Assembly (NCBI RefSeq): GCF_004327985.1
Contig: NZ_SJDL01000041.1
Coordinates: 1 to 47,492, forward strand
From: Marinobacter halodurans
GTDB taxonomy: Bacteria; Pseudomonadota; Gammaproteobacteria; Pseudomonadales; Oleiphilaceae
Reading direction: 5' to 3'
DNA length: 47,492 nt
This document shows, piece after piece, positions 1 through 7,504 of this stretch. Position 1 is the stretch's first letter. Each line of letters opens with the position of its first letter. The notes under the pieces were generated by a model. It did no database searches, was not told the origin of the DNA, and saw nothing but the letters and a program-made list of their open reading frames with translations. The position numbers and the translations under genes were made by a program.

Positions 1-405
1 CACCCCGGCCCGCTTCATGTGGGGTATGGCATGCTTGGTCCCGAGGAACACGCCTTTCACGTTAACGGACTGTACAAGGTCCCATTCTTCCTCGCTCAGC
101 TCGTGTGTGGGCTTGTTCGGCCCGGCGATCCCGGCATTGTTGACCAGGACCGTCAGACCCCCGAAGGCCTCGGCCACCTCATCCAGTACGCGCTTGAACT
201 GATTTCCGTCGGTGACATCGCAGTGCCAGTAGCGAACAGTGTGGCCCTTCGCCGTCAGTTCGGACGCCAGCCCTTGTCCCTCTCGGTCCTCCCGGTCCAG
301 GACGGCGACGGCCGCGCCCTCTTCCGCCATCCGCCGGACGACGGCAGCACCAATACCCATGGAGCCACCGGTGACCGCGGCCACTTTGCCTTTCAATCTG
401 TCCAT
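1..405 (-). CDS. SDR-family NAD(P)-dependent oxidoreductase, partial (C-terminus outside window)
   Basis: Only the first 135 codons are in the window; the gene runs off the left edge. Seen: the SDR nucleotide-binding motif TGGSMGIG at residues 12-19, the NNAG motif at 89-92, and an acidic residue (Asp37) at the end of the second strand, which in this family usually favours NAD(H) over NADP(H). The start is an ATG read from 405 on the minus strand, with a purine-rich site (GGGGGAAAGGG) just upstream. The active-site Ser and YxxxK lie outside the window, so the substrate cannot be judged. It is probably a cytoplasmic alcohol/ketone oxidoreductase. A perfect Anr/FNR-type box with a matching -10 element lies upstream, so it is probably induced at low oxygen. 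Confidence 0.9.
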   Translation of the reverse strand, partial: MDRLKGKVAAVTGGSMGIGAAVVRRMAEEGAAVAVLDREDREGQGLASELTAKGHTVRYWHCDVTDGNQFKRVLDEVAEAFGGLTVLVNNAGIAGPNKPTHELSEEEWDLVQSVNVKGVFLGTKHAIPHMKRAGV

Positions 406-480
406 GACCCTTTCCCCCGTAACCAATAGGACTCACCCATGACGTCATCCCACAGCTCCGTCGCCGCCTAGTGTTTAAAC

Positions 481-486
481 GTTATA
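481..486 (-). promoter_or_regulatory. Probable -10 element for the SDR gene
   Basis: On the minus strand this reads TATAAC (5 of 6 to TATAAT) and sits about 18 bases downstream of the Anr/FNR box, leaving a leader of roughly 65-70 bases before the ATG at 405. No good -35 hexamer is visible because the activator box occupies that place. Confidence 0.5.
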
Positions 487-503
487 CAACCCGGCTTTCG
501 GCG

Positions 504-521
504 TTTTGATTGAGATCAAAA
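504..521 (-). promoter_or_regulatory. Anr/FNR-type binding site
   Basis: The palindrome TTTTGATTGAGATCAAAA contains TTGAT-N4-ATCAA, the full FNR/Anr consensus. Its centre (512.5) lies about 39-41 bases upstream of the transcription start expected from the -10 element at 481-486. That is the class II activator position for FNR proteins. It points leftwards to the SDR gene. The chemoreceptor on the other side starts about 340 bases away. Confidence 0.75.
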
Positions 522-640
522 CATGCAGCTGATCAGAAACACTGGTTCCCAGGGCCAGATTAGGAATAAGGGATGCAGAGCGTATGAATGCAGGCAGCCC
601 ACCTGCTAAGCAGGCGGTCACAAGCTACCTCGAAAACATG

Positions 641-682
641 ACCACATGGCGTCCACATCCATGAAACCTACCTCCATGTGGT
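641..682. repeat. Inverted repeat upstream of the chemoreceptor gene
   Basis: ACCACATGG (641-649) and CCATGTGGT (674-682) are perfect 9-base inverted copies with 24 bases between them. The pair lies about 180-220 bases upstream of the chemoreceptor start, in non-coding sequence (406-859) where nothing else stands out besides the Anr/FNR promoter. It could be an operator for a dimeric regulator; the regulator is unknown. Confidence 0.35.
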
Positions 683-859
683 TACCACCATGGTCTTCAA
701 GGCAAGCTGTGAAAAACTCTCAAAAACAAATGATTAACATTAAAATACAAGAGCTTACCATCGCGAAACTATCTCTTCTTATACCCTGACTGGACGATGG
801 TCCCGCCCCCCTGGATTCCTTACACTTGCTTTCAGATATTCCCAACAGGATACCGTCTG

Positions 860-2866
860 ATGAAAGGACTCCATACGCTCTCAATTCGCGGAAAGCTGCT
901 GGCTCTGGTAACCCCCGCCCTGGTGGTTATTCTTATCTTTGCCGGCAACGCTGTTCGCTCCAGTTATTCCGACTACCAGAATGCCCAGATCCTGGATGGC
1001 ATGATTGAGCTCGCAAAGCTTGGTGCCCCAGTAATTCAGGAGCTGCAGAGAGAACGGGGCCGCTCGGCCGTGTTCCTGGCCTCTGGCGGCCAAAGCAGTG
1101 AAGCTGCGAATGCTCTCCGCAGTCAGCGCACACAGAGCGACCGCGCCATTCTGTCCTATCGGCAGTCCGTTCAACGGCTGCTGGCCGAATCCAGTCTGCC
1201 AGCGGTTCTGGTCGACGGCATCAAAGCCTCCAATGAGAAGTTGGACGAGCTGTCGCGCCATCGTCAGGCCATCGACCAACGGGATATGACCGGTGCCGAG
1301 TCGGCAAAGTACTACACGGCGCTGATCGCTCAACTTATCGACCGGGAAAAGCAGATAATCCGCCAGTCCACGTCGGATCGAATAACCCGGCAGATGTCGG
1401 CGTACCACGCCATGTCAGAAGCCACCGAAATGGCCGGCCGCGAGCGGGCGATTGGCGCCAGTCTCGTGCAAAGCCGGGAATTCAGCCTTGCCACCGTGAC
1501 GCGGATTGCTTCGCTCAAGGGTGAGCAGGACGCCCTCTTCCGGCTGGCTGTGAGTCTATTGCCAAGCGACATCCGGCTTTCCGTCAGCGATGCCATTACC
1601 CGGGCCGATGCTCGAGCCATGGATTCCATGAGGAACACGTTGACCCAAACTGAAGCCGGTATTGCCAGGCTGACGCCCCAACAGTGGTTCGATGGCGCGA
1701 CCGACCGCATTGATGCCCTGATCCGGGTCAATGACGGGGTTCTCTCCAGGGTGGAATCCGCTACTGCCGAGGTCGTCGCCGGAGCCAGCTCGTCCCTGGC
1801 GACAACGTCTATCCTGGCGGTTGCAGCCGTGTCCCTCGTAATGGCCCTGATGGTGCTGATCACCCGCACGATCGGTCGGCAGGTCAGGGATGTGGTGGAC
1901 GGCCTTCAACACGCCATGAACCACAAGGATCTGTCCCGGTCGCTTCCGGTGACCTCCAGGGATGAGCTGGGCACGATCGCCGGCGCGGTTAACAAGCTGT
2001 TCGATCGCTTCAGCGACGCCCTGCGCCAGATCGACCGGGCCAGCGTGCAATTGGCTGCCGCCACCGAGGAAACCAGTTCCACCGCCAGCCAGAACGGTAA
2101 CCAGGTCCGGAACCAGCAACAACAGGTCGAGCAGGTGGCGGCCTCCTCCGAGGAAATGTCAGCCACTTCGGAGGAGATCTCCCAGAATACCCAGCAGGTG
2201 GCCGACGCCGCCAACAACGCTACGGAGAAAAGCCAGCTCGGCGAAACTGTGCTGCGGTCCAGTGTCGATAAAATCCGCCAGCTGACCGAATCCGTTCAGG
2301 ACGTCAATCAGGTGATTGAGGAGTTGGAGAAACGCAGCGGAGCCATCAGCGATGTGATTGACGTCATCCGGCAGGTGGCAGAGCAGACCAACCTGCTGGC
2401 CCTGAATGCCGCGATTGAGGCGGCCAGGGCAGGCGAACATGGACGCGGTTTTTCCGTGGTTGCCGACGAAGTCAGGACCCTGGCCCGCCAGACCCATGAC
2501 TCCACAACCCAGATTGAACGGATTATCAACGAATTCCGGGACAGCACCGAGAACGCCAGCCGCTCGATCGTCTCCAGCCGCCAGTTGGCGACGGAGACCC
2601 GTGAGCAGGCTTCGGAACTGGAGCAGACCTTTTCCGATATCCTCCTGGACATCAGCAGCATCTCCGGCATGGCGGCACAGATTGCCACGGCATCGGAAGA
2701 ACAGGTGGCCGTGAGCCGTGACCTGGCGGGCAGCATGGAATCCATCAGCGAGGCGGCCATCATGACGCTGACCGGCTCCCAGGAGATCACTCAGGTCACC
2801 ACGGAACAGGCGCGGCTTGCCCGTCAGTTGCAGGATCTGGCCAATGAGTTTCGGGTGGTTGCCTGA
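860..2866 (+). CDS. Methyl-accepting chemotaxis protein with NIT (nitrate/nitrite-sensing) domain
   Basis: About 668 residues. Order: a transmembrane helix at roughly residues 10-30, a periplasmic helical sensor domain with the NIT signature ([19 protein letters not shown], near residue 55), a second transmembrane helix near 315-335, a HAMP linker, then a full MCP signalling domain with the conserved hairpin tip ([19 protein letters not shown]). NIT domains bind nitrate or nitrite in known family members, so a role in nitrate/nitrite taxis is plausible but not shown. The protein ends in FRVVA, with no CheR/CheB-tethering pentapeptide of the NWETF type. The ATG at 860 is preferred over an upstream in-frame ATG because AGGA lies 9 bases before it and the signal-anchor helix then sits at the N-terminus. 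No chemotaxis genes are adjacent, so it is an orphan receptor. Confidence 0.9.
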   Translation: MKGLHTLSIRGKLLALVTPALVVILIFAGNAVRSSYSDYQNAQILDGMIELAKLGAPVIQELQRERGRSAVFLASGGQSSEAANALRSQRTQSDRAILSYRQSVQRLLAESSLPAVLVDGIKASNEKLDELSRHRQAIDQRDMTGAESAKYYTALIAQLIDREKQIIRQSTSDRITRQMSAYHAMSEATEMAGRERAIGASLVQSREFSLATVTRIASLKGEQDALFRLAVSLLPSDIRLSVSDAITRADARAMDSMRNTLTQTEAGIARLTPQQWFDGATDRIDALIRVNDGVLSRVESATAEVVAGASSSLATTSILAVAAVSLVMALMVLITRTIGRQVRDVVDGLQHAMNHKDLSRSLPVTSRDELGTIAGAVNKLFDRFSDALRQIDRASVQLAAATEETSSTASQNGNQVRNQQQQVEQVAASSEEMSATSEEISQNTQQVADAANNATEKSQLGETVLRSSVDKIRQLTESVQDVNQVIEELEKRSGAISDVIDVIRQVAEQTNLLALNAAIEAARAGEHGRGFSVVADEVRTLARQTHDSTTQIERIINEFRDSTENASRSIVSSRQLATETREQASELEQTFSDILLDISSISGMAAQIATASEEQVAVSRDLAGSMESISEAAIMTLTGSQEITQVTTEQARLARQLQDLANEFRVVA

Positions 2867-3183
2867 GGCTCAGCGTTGATCTGTTGCGTGGGCGGTTGGT
2901 TTTGGGGGCTGGCGACCTCGTTATCCTGAAAGAAGCCAAATACCCCCCCCCCTTACGTCCACGCCGATCCACAACTGCCTTATACCCGTTCAGGCTCATT
3001 GCAGGTGGCCGCAGGAGATGGCGTCTATGCCGTCAATCCGGGGTGCGCGCTCCTGGAAACGAACATCATCCGTTAGAATCACGACTGCGTAGTGCTGTCC
3101 TGGCACGATATCCAGCCGGATTGCGCCCCCAGGCACGGATGCTAGAATGCCCGTTTGCGCCCGCCATCACTGGAGAAAGCGAT
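2867..3183. other. Non-coding stretch with a C10 tract and an orphan reading frame
   Basis: No convincing gene. It holds a run of ten C (2943-2952). An open frame without a start codon runs from 2930 to a TAG at 3074-3076; its translation (such as QVAAGDGVYAVNPG) has ordinary protein-like composition and might be the tail of a lost gene. I recognise no family. Confidence 0.4.
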
Positions 3184-4107
3184 TTGAACACGACTCCCAC
3201 CCCGTATCCCATCGGCACACCCGGCACCCCTTGGGGCGATGCGGAACGTGCCGAGTGGCTGTCCCGTCAGACCCGCCAGCGCAGCTACGAGTCCGAGGTG
3301 TTGAGCGTGATCGAGCGTCTGCGCTCGCGCTTCGATGTGGAGGCGTATGGCCACCTGGCGTATGGCGCCGACCGTTATTCGCTGATGGCCATCCGGAGTC
3401 GCGACTGGCGGGACGATCGGCCGATCGTGCTGGTGACCGGCGGTGTCCACGGTTATGAAACCAGTGGTGTCCATGGTGCGCTGCAATTCGTCGAGCAGCG
3501 TGCCGCGGATTACACGGACCGCATCAACCTGCTCGTGGCGCCCTGCGTTAGCCCCTGGGCTTACGAACGCATCCACCGCTGGAACGCCAATGCGGTCGAT
3601 CCGAACCGGTCGTTCCGGGATGACGGTCAGGCGGAAGAGGCGGCGGCCCTCATGCGGCTGGTTGCGCCCATCCGCGATCAGGCCCAGCTGCACATCGACC
3701 TGCACGAAACCACCGATACCGACGAAAGTGAGTTTCGCCCTGCCCTGGCGGCCCGCGACGGCAAGCCGTTTGAACCAGGCGGGATTCCCGACGGTTTCTA
3801 TCTGGTCGATGACCGCGAAAGCCCGCAGCCCGAGTTCCAGCAGGCGGTGATTGAGGCGGTGGAGCAGGTGACCCATATCGCGCCGGCCGATGACAAAGGT
3901 GAGCTCTTCGGCACCCCCGTGGCGGCCCGCGGCGTTATCGAGTACCCGATCCAGCAAATGGGCCTGTGCACCAACCTCACCCGCGCGCCCTACCGGACGA
4001 CGACCGAGGTCTACCCGGACAGCCCCCGCGCCACCACAGAGCAATGCAATGCCGCACAGGTTGCGGCGGTGTGTGCGGCGATCGATTACGCCCTGGCGCA
4101 CCGGTAG
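3184..4107 (+). CDS. M14 zinc carboxypeptidase-like / succinylglutamate desuccinylase-like hydrolase
   Basis: About 307 residues. Seen: a GGVHGYETSG segment supplying the first two zinc ligands (HxxE), a later HIDLHET segment supplying the third histidine, and GVIEYP near the C-terminus, the likely catalytic Glu. This is the arrangement of the M14 metallocarboxypeptidase/desuccinylase fold. There is no signal peptide, so it is probably cytoplasmic. It may cleave a C-terminal amino acid or an N-acyl amino acid; the substrate cannot be read from the sequence. The start chosen is TTG at 3184, with GGAG eight bases upstream. An in-frame ATG at 3139 with a weak AGG is the alternative and would add 15 residues. 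It stands alone between the chemoreceptor and a broken AraC gene. Confidence 0.8.
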   Translation: MNTTPTPYPIGTPGTPWGDAERAEWLSRQTRQRSYESEVLSVIERLRSRFDVEAYGHLAYGADRYSLMAIRSRDWRDDRPIVLVTGGVHGYETSGVHGALQFVEQRAADYTDRINLLVAPCVSPWAYERIHRWNANAVDPNRSFRDDGQAEEAAALMRLVAPIRDQAQLHIDLHETTDTDESEFRPALAARDGKPFEPGGIPDGFYLVDDRESPQPEFQQAVIEAVEQVTHIAPADDKGELFGTPVAARGVIEYPIQQMGLCTNLTRAPYRTTTEVYPDSPRATTEQCNAAQVAAVCAAIDYALAHR

Positions 4108-4131
4108 GTCAGCGCAGGGATCGCCTCCCGC

Positions 4132-4346
4132 TCAATGGGAAGACACATAGAGAGACGGGGACTCCGGAGGCGGCAGCTCGAAAGATGAGCGCATCCAGGC
4201 CACCTCTTCCCGGGGCGAGCGTCCAAACAGGCGGCGAAATTCCCGGCTGAATTGCGACGGGCTCTCGTAGCCGACACCCGCTGAGGCCGCCGCTGCGGTC
4301 ATGCCGTTCCGGAACATCAGCAGTCTGGCCTGATGAAGCCGGACGG
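4132..4346 (-). pseudogene. AraC-family regulator, C-terminal fragment
   Basis: Only the last ~70 codons of an AraC/XylS-type regulator are recognisable: the second helix-turn-helix (AGVGYESPSQFSREFRRLFG) and the short tail after it. The usual ~240 upstream residues are missing. The frame stays open to about 4440, but that part (up to position ~4346) no longer looks like the family, and an in-frame stop then closes it. The same block, GYESPSQFSR, is intact in the AraC gene at 10620-11552. The break lies within about 120 bases of the end of the lower-GC biosynthetic operon at 4466, so the truncation probably marks the edge of an insertion or deletion. Confidence 0.75.
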
Positions 4347-4465
4347 TCTCGACGGACGGTTGATCCGAATGCCGGATCAAGCCCAATGCAGACTGGGTGA
4401 TGAGGCCGACGGCGAGCCGCTCACCGGCCGCCCGCCGCTTCTACCTGTCCCGTATTGGCGGGCAA

Positions 4466-5674
4466 TCAGAACACCAGATACGGGACTTCGATCTCGCTAT
4501 TGGCTCTCTGAATAACGAAGTCCTCCGGGATGGCGAATCGCTCGCCGTCTTCACCGGAAGCGAGAATGCCTTCAACGTACCTCCTGGCGGCCTCCTTATA
4601 TCCCTGATCGTGCGCAATGGCCTCAATCGAGTCGATCTCGGATAGCAGGACGGATAGGCTCTCCACGCACGCCTCAAAGTTGAAGGATAAGCGGCCATCG
4701 GAGGCATGCTGGAAGCAGTCACTGTTTCTCCAGAGCCATGTGAACAGGAAGAACCCCGTTCCGGAGTCAAAGTTGTTGGTGGCATCGTGCTGGGAGGGGT
4801 ACCTCAGCAGTCGCTCAAAGAGGATGAACTCGATGATGGCATCCCAGTATTTAAAGCGCTTTTCATTCAGCGCCAGCACGGTGCTCACGTCGGCCCTGAT
4901 TTCTTCGAGAATGCCGACAAAGAAATTCATCTTGACCTGAATGTTCTGGTCAAAAGGCCGGTGGCCGACGTGATGGAAATAATCGTGAAGATATCCCCAT
5001 AGGACACGAGCCTCATAATATTCGTCTTCAGTCAGCTTCTCACAACGGAGGGCACCGATTGAAAAGACGGACTTTGCCCTGAGGATCGTTTCCTGGTTAA
5101 AGATCCTGAAGAATTTATTGAAGAAGAACATCGCATAGTTCTGCAGGTGCACTTCATTCCTGGTTCGTACATTTTCAGGAAAAAAGACAATGCACTTCTC
5201 TTCGGTAAAGCCCTTGCTGCCCGCAAGCAGCTTCAGGGACTGGCATCCGTTCTTGGGATGAGGCATTTCCGCCGCAATGGGTGCCATGAACGACGGTTCT
5301 TCCCTCTTTGCAAAGAACGCCTCGAGGTAAAAGCCTCTGTCATTGGGACCGTTGGGCGTCCTCATCGGTCCAAGAAAAAACGTCAGGCTGTGATTTTCAG
5401 GGGCGGTAAACGTATTGATGGTATTGTCAAAGTACGGCGTCTTATCAAGGCCTCTAACGATCCAGTCCTCGATATCCACGGCCAGTGACTCGTGCGTTTC
5501 TTCCAGACCTATCGATACGTACAGTGGTTTGGTGTAATCGATCAGGTCGCGCAGTATGCCCTCGGCCAGCCCCACCCCAGCCCGGATACTTCCGTCCCTG
5601 CTCTGGAGCGCCTGAAGCCGGTGTACGCGCGGCACGATATGGTTGTTGATGTAATCAACATATTCGATGCTCAT
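4466..5674 (-). CDS. DUF6421-like protein, putative metal-dependent enzyme of the small biosynthetic cluster
   Basis: 402 residues, last gene of a leftward four-gene operon. By recalled pattern it resembles the DUF6421 family known from actinomycetes: an N-terminal QSRDGSI segment (24-30), a central LWGYLHDYFHHVGHRPFD block (H230, D231, H234, H235), LEEIRADVS (E257, E258, D262), then RYP and NFDSGTGFFLF. The His/Asp and Glu/Asp clusters look like ligands of a metal centre, but this is inference; no function is established for the family as far as I know. The start ATG at 5674 has AGGG five bases upstream; the ATG at 5686 has its ribosome site too close. It begins 24 bases after the prephenate-dehydratase-like gene. 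Base composition is less GC-rich than in the flanking genes. Confidence 0.75.
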   Translation of the reverse strand: MSIEYVDYINNHIVPRVHRLQALQSRDGSIRAGVGLAEGILRDLIDYTKPLYVSIGLEETHESLAVDIEDWIVRGLDKTPYFDNTINTFTAPENHSLTFFLGPMRTPNGPNDRGFYLEAFFAKREEPSFMAPIAAEMPHPKNGCQSLKLLAGSKGFTEEKCIVFFPENVRTRNEVHLQNYAMFFFNKFFRIFNQETILRAKSVFSIGALRCEKLTEDEYYEARVLWGYLHDYFHHVGHRPFDQNIQVKMNFFVGILEEIRADVSTVLALNEKRFKYWDAIIEFILFERLLRYPSQHDATNNFDSGTGFFLFTWLWRNSDCFQHASDGRLSFNFEACVESLSVLLSEIDSIEAIAHDQGYKEAARRYVEGILASGEDGERFAIPEDFVIQRANSEIEVPYLVF

Positions 5675-5698
5675 GGCAGCCCTCATTCCCTTGATCGA

Positions 5699-6226
5699 TC
5701 ACTTGTTCGCATGAATCGTGAAGCACATGGGCACCTCACCAAAGTCGCAAACCACAGTCAGATCATTTTCCATGGCAGCCTTCAGTGTCGTGATGCAGGC
5801 ATCGGCCTCGTTGTGGACACAAGACCAGGCGGCCTGAGAGTTGCTATTGACGATCTTGACGCTATGACCGTATTTTTTCGCCAGGTGCGCCGGCGCGGGG
5901 TGAGTTGCAATGACCGTCGAGGCGTCGAACGCCAGGTCCGGGCTGGATGCTGCAAGCACCATGTTGTAGGTGGGGATAATAAAACTGTCCTGGATCTCCA
6001 TGTCCTTGAGGTTTTCAAAAACAAGGTGATGCAATTCAGGATAAACGGCGCAACCCAGTAAGACATCATTGGGCTTTTTCTTGACTTCAGTGATGGCTAT
6101 CTCAAGGGTGTCGTAAAGTTTGACGTCACCTTTTAGTCCCTTATTCTCCAGCCAGAAATACCCCGCCTTTTCACAGTTCGTGCCGGCAGGTCCCAGTGTA
6201 TGAATCGTTACGGTATCTGAATTCAC
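5699..6226 (-). CDS. Stand-alone prephenate dehydratase-like protein (BacA/AerD-type candidate)
   Basis: 175 residues. The N-terminus carries HTLGPAGTN (residues 9-17), the opening signature of the prephenate dehydratase (PDT) fold, followed by a two-lobed periplasmic-binding-like pattern (TVIATHPAPAHLAKKYG, then VNSNSQAAWSCV). I cannot find the TRF motif that true PheA dehydratases use for aromatisation, and there is no ACT regulatory domain or chorismate mutase. Free-standing PDT-fold proteins of this size without dehydratase activity include the prephenate decarboxylases BacA, AerD and SalX (established knowledge), so a non-aromatising reaction on prephenate or a related acid is a reasonable guess. 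Start: GTG at 6226 with AGGGA nine bases upstream; a TTG at 6235 abuts that site and is less likely. It lies 27 bases after the ATP-grasp gene. Confidence 0.75.
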   Translation of the reverse strand: MNSDTVTIHTLGPAGTNCEKAGYFWLENKGLKGDVKLYDTLEIAITEVKKKPNDVLLGCAVYPELHHLVFENLKDMEIQDSFIIPTYNMVLAASSPDLAFDASTVIATHPAPAHLAKKYGHSVKIVNSNSQAAWSCVHNEADACITTLKAAMENDLTVVCDFGEVPMCFTIHANK

Positions 6227-6253
6227 AAGAAACAATCCCTATTTCCGAGTTTT

Positions 6254-7504
6254 TCAGTCGTACTCAATCACGAGGTTTTCATCTAACGCTTTGTAGAAAT
6301 CCTCACACTGTTGGTGGTTGTCGTGACTCGTTAGAATAAATCCGGGATAACCGGAAAAGTGGGGATACGGGCGCACGAGTTTGCCGCGCTCAAAGAACTG
6401 CATCACCCGGTTAACCGAAGCGTCATCCAGGATATTTCTTTCGCAGTCGATCTTCTGGAATACACCACTTCCCCTGACGGGGATGATGTAGTTTCCTGCC
6501 GTCTTCGACGGGACAACCGGGTTGGGCAAGTCGCTCTCACGAAGCTCCCCCAGAGCGTTGAGGAACACGAGCTTCAGCAGGTTCACCCCCGTCGTCTCCT
6601 TGACGATGTAATGGGAAATACCCTGCCCGCCCACTCGGGGTGCGGTCTCGATGACATAGGGCTTGCCGTCGGCATTGACCCGCAGTTCCGTATGCGCGGG
6701 GCCATCGGTTATGCCCATGGCCTTCACAGCAGCGATGACCTCCTGAGAAATCCGCTGTCGCTGCTGATCGCCTATCCGGGCCGGCGCGATGTAGATTCCT
6801 TCTTCAAAGTAGGGCCCCTTACAGTCGCCCTTGTCGCCGATAGAGAGAACAAAAACCGCACCGTTGATGGATAGGGTCTCTGCGACGTATTCAGGACCGT
6901 CAATGAATTCTTCGATAATGATTCCAGGCTTGTCCCGGGCGATCCGGGACAGTTCGCGCTCATTGATGTCCTGGACATTCTTAACGGCTTCCAGCAGCGA
7001 ATCCCGGTCGTCGACCCTGATGATCCCCTGACTGGAGAACCCGTTCGTTGGCTTAACCACCAGGGGGAAGGACAGCGACCCCAAATCCAGCTCGCGGGTG
7101 CCGTCATGGTAGATGTAGCCGGGCGTGTTAAGACCGTTTGAGTCCAGGGTTCTCCTGATGCTTCGTTTGTCCCGGCAGTTTTCAACGGTCTCTGGTGAAA
7201 GAAACCGGAGCCCGAGCGACTGGGCAACATGAGCCACAAAATTCAGGGACGGCTCCGAGAGCGTGACGATACCGTCAAACCGCCTCTGCTCGTGCTCGGC
7301 TTTCATGATTTGGAAAGCGGCACTCGCGTCACTGAAAATCGGTATGGGAACACATTTTATAACGCCTGGAAGGCCTCCCGGGGCCGGGTCCTCGGAGTTG
7401 TAGAAAAAGGTCAGCTCCAGGCCTAACGCTTCAGCTTCCTCAAAAATAAACGGTAACTTCACATTCTGAAGGACTACTGCGATGTGCTTTCTCTCGCTGC
7501 GCAA
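6254..7504 (-). CDS. ATP-grasp ligase (L-amino-acid ligase/BacD-like)
   Basis: 416 residues. ATP-grasp features in order: an N-terminal Rossmann-like pre-grasp domain, PLVVKPTNGFSSQG (ATP-binding Lys and glycine-rich loop), IIEEFIDGPEYVAE (hinge), and HTELRVNADGKPYVIETAPR with the Glu and Arg that bind Mg-ATP in this superfamily. Length and layout fit the carboxylate-amine ligases that make dipeptides, such as BacD of bacilysin synthesis; other ATP-grasp uses cannot be excluded. It would activate an acid as acyl-phosphate and couple it to an amine. The start is a TTG at 7504 with AAGGAG nine bases upstream. The gene overlaps the end of the EamA gene by 31 bases, so the two are co-transcribed and probably translationally coupled. 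Confidence 0.85.
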   Translation of the reverse strand: MRSERKHIAVVLQNVKLPFIFEEAEALGLELTFFYNSEDPAPGGLPGVIKCVPIPIFSDASAAFQIMKAEHEQRRFDGIVTLSEPSLNFVAHVAQSLGLRFLSPETVENCRDKRSIRRTLDSNGLNTPGYIYHDGTRELDLGSLSFPLVVKPTNGFSSQGIIRVDDRDSLLEAVKNVQDINERELSRIARDKPGIIIEEFIDGPEYVAETLSINGAVFVLSIGDKGDCKGPYFEEGIYIAPARIGDQQRQRISQEVIAAVKAMGITDGPAHTELRVNADGKPYVIETAPRVGGQGISHYIVKETTGVNLLKLVFLNALGELRESDLPNPVVPSKTAGNYIIPVRGSGVFQKIDCERNILDDASVNRVMQFFERGKLVRPYPHFSGYPGFILTSHDNHQQCEDFYKALDENLVIEYD

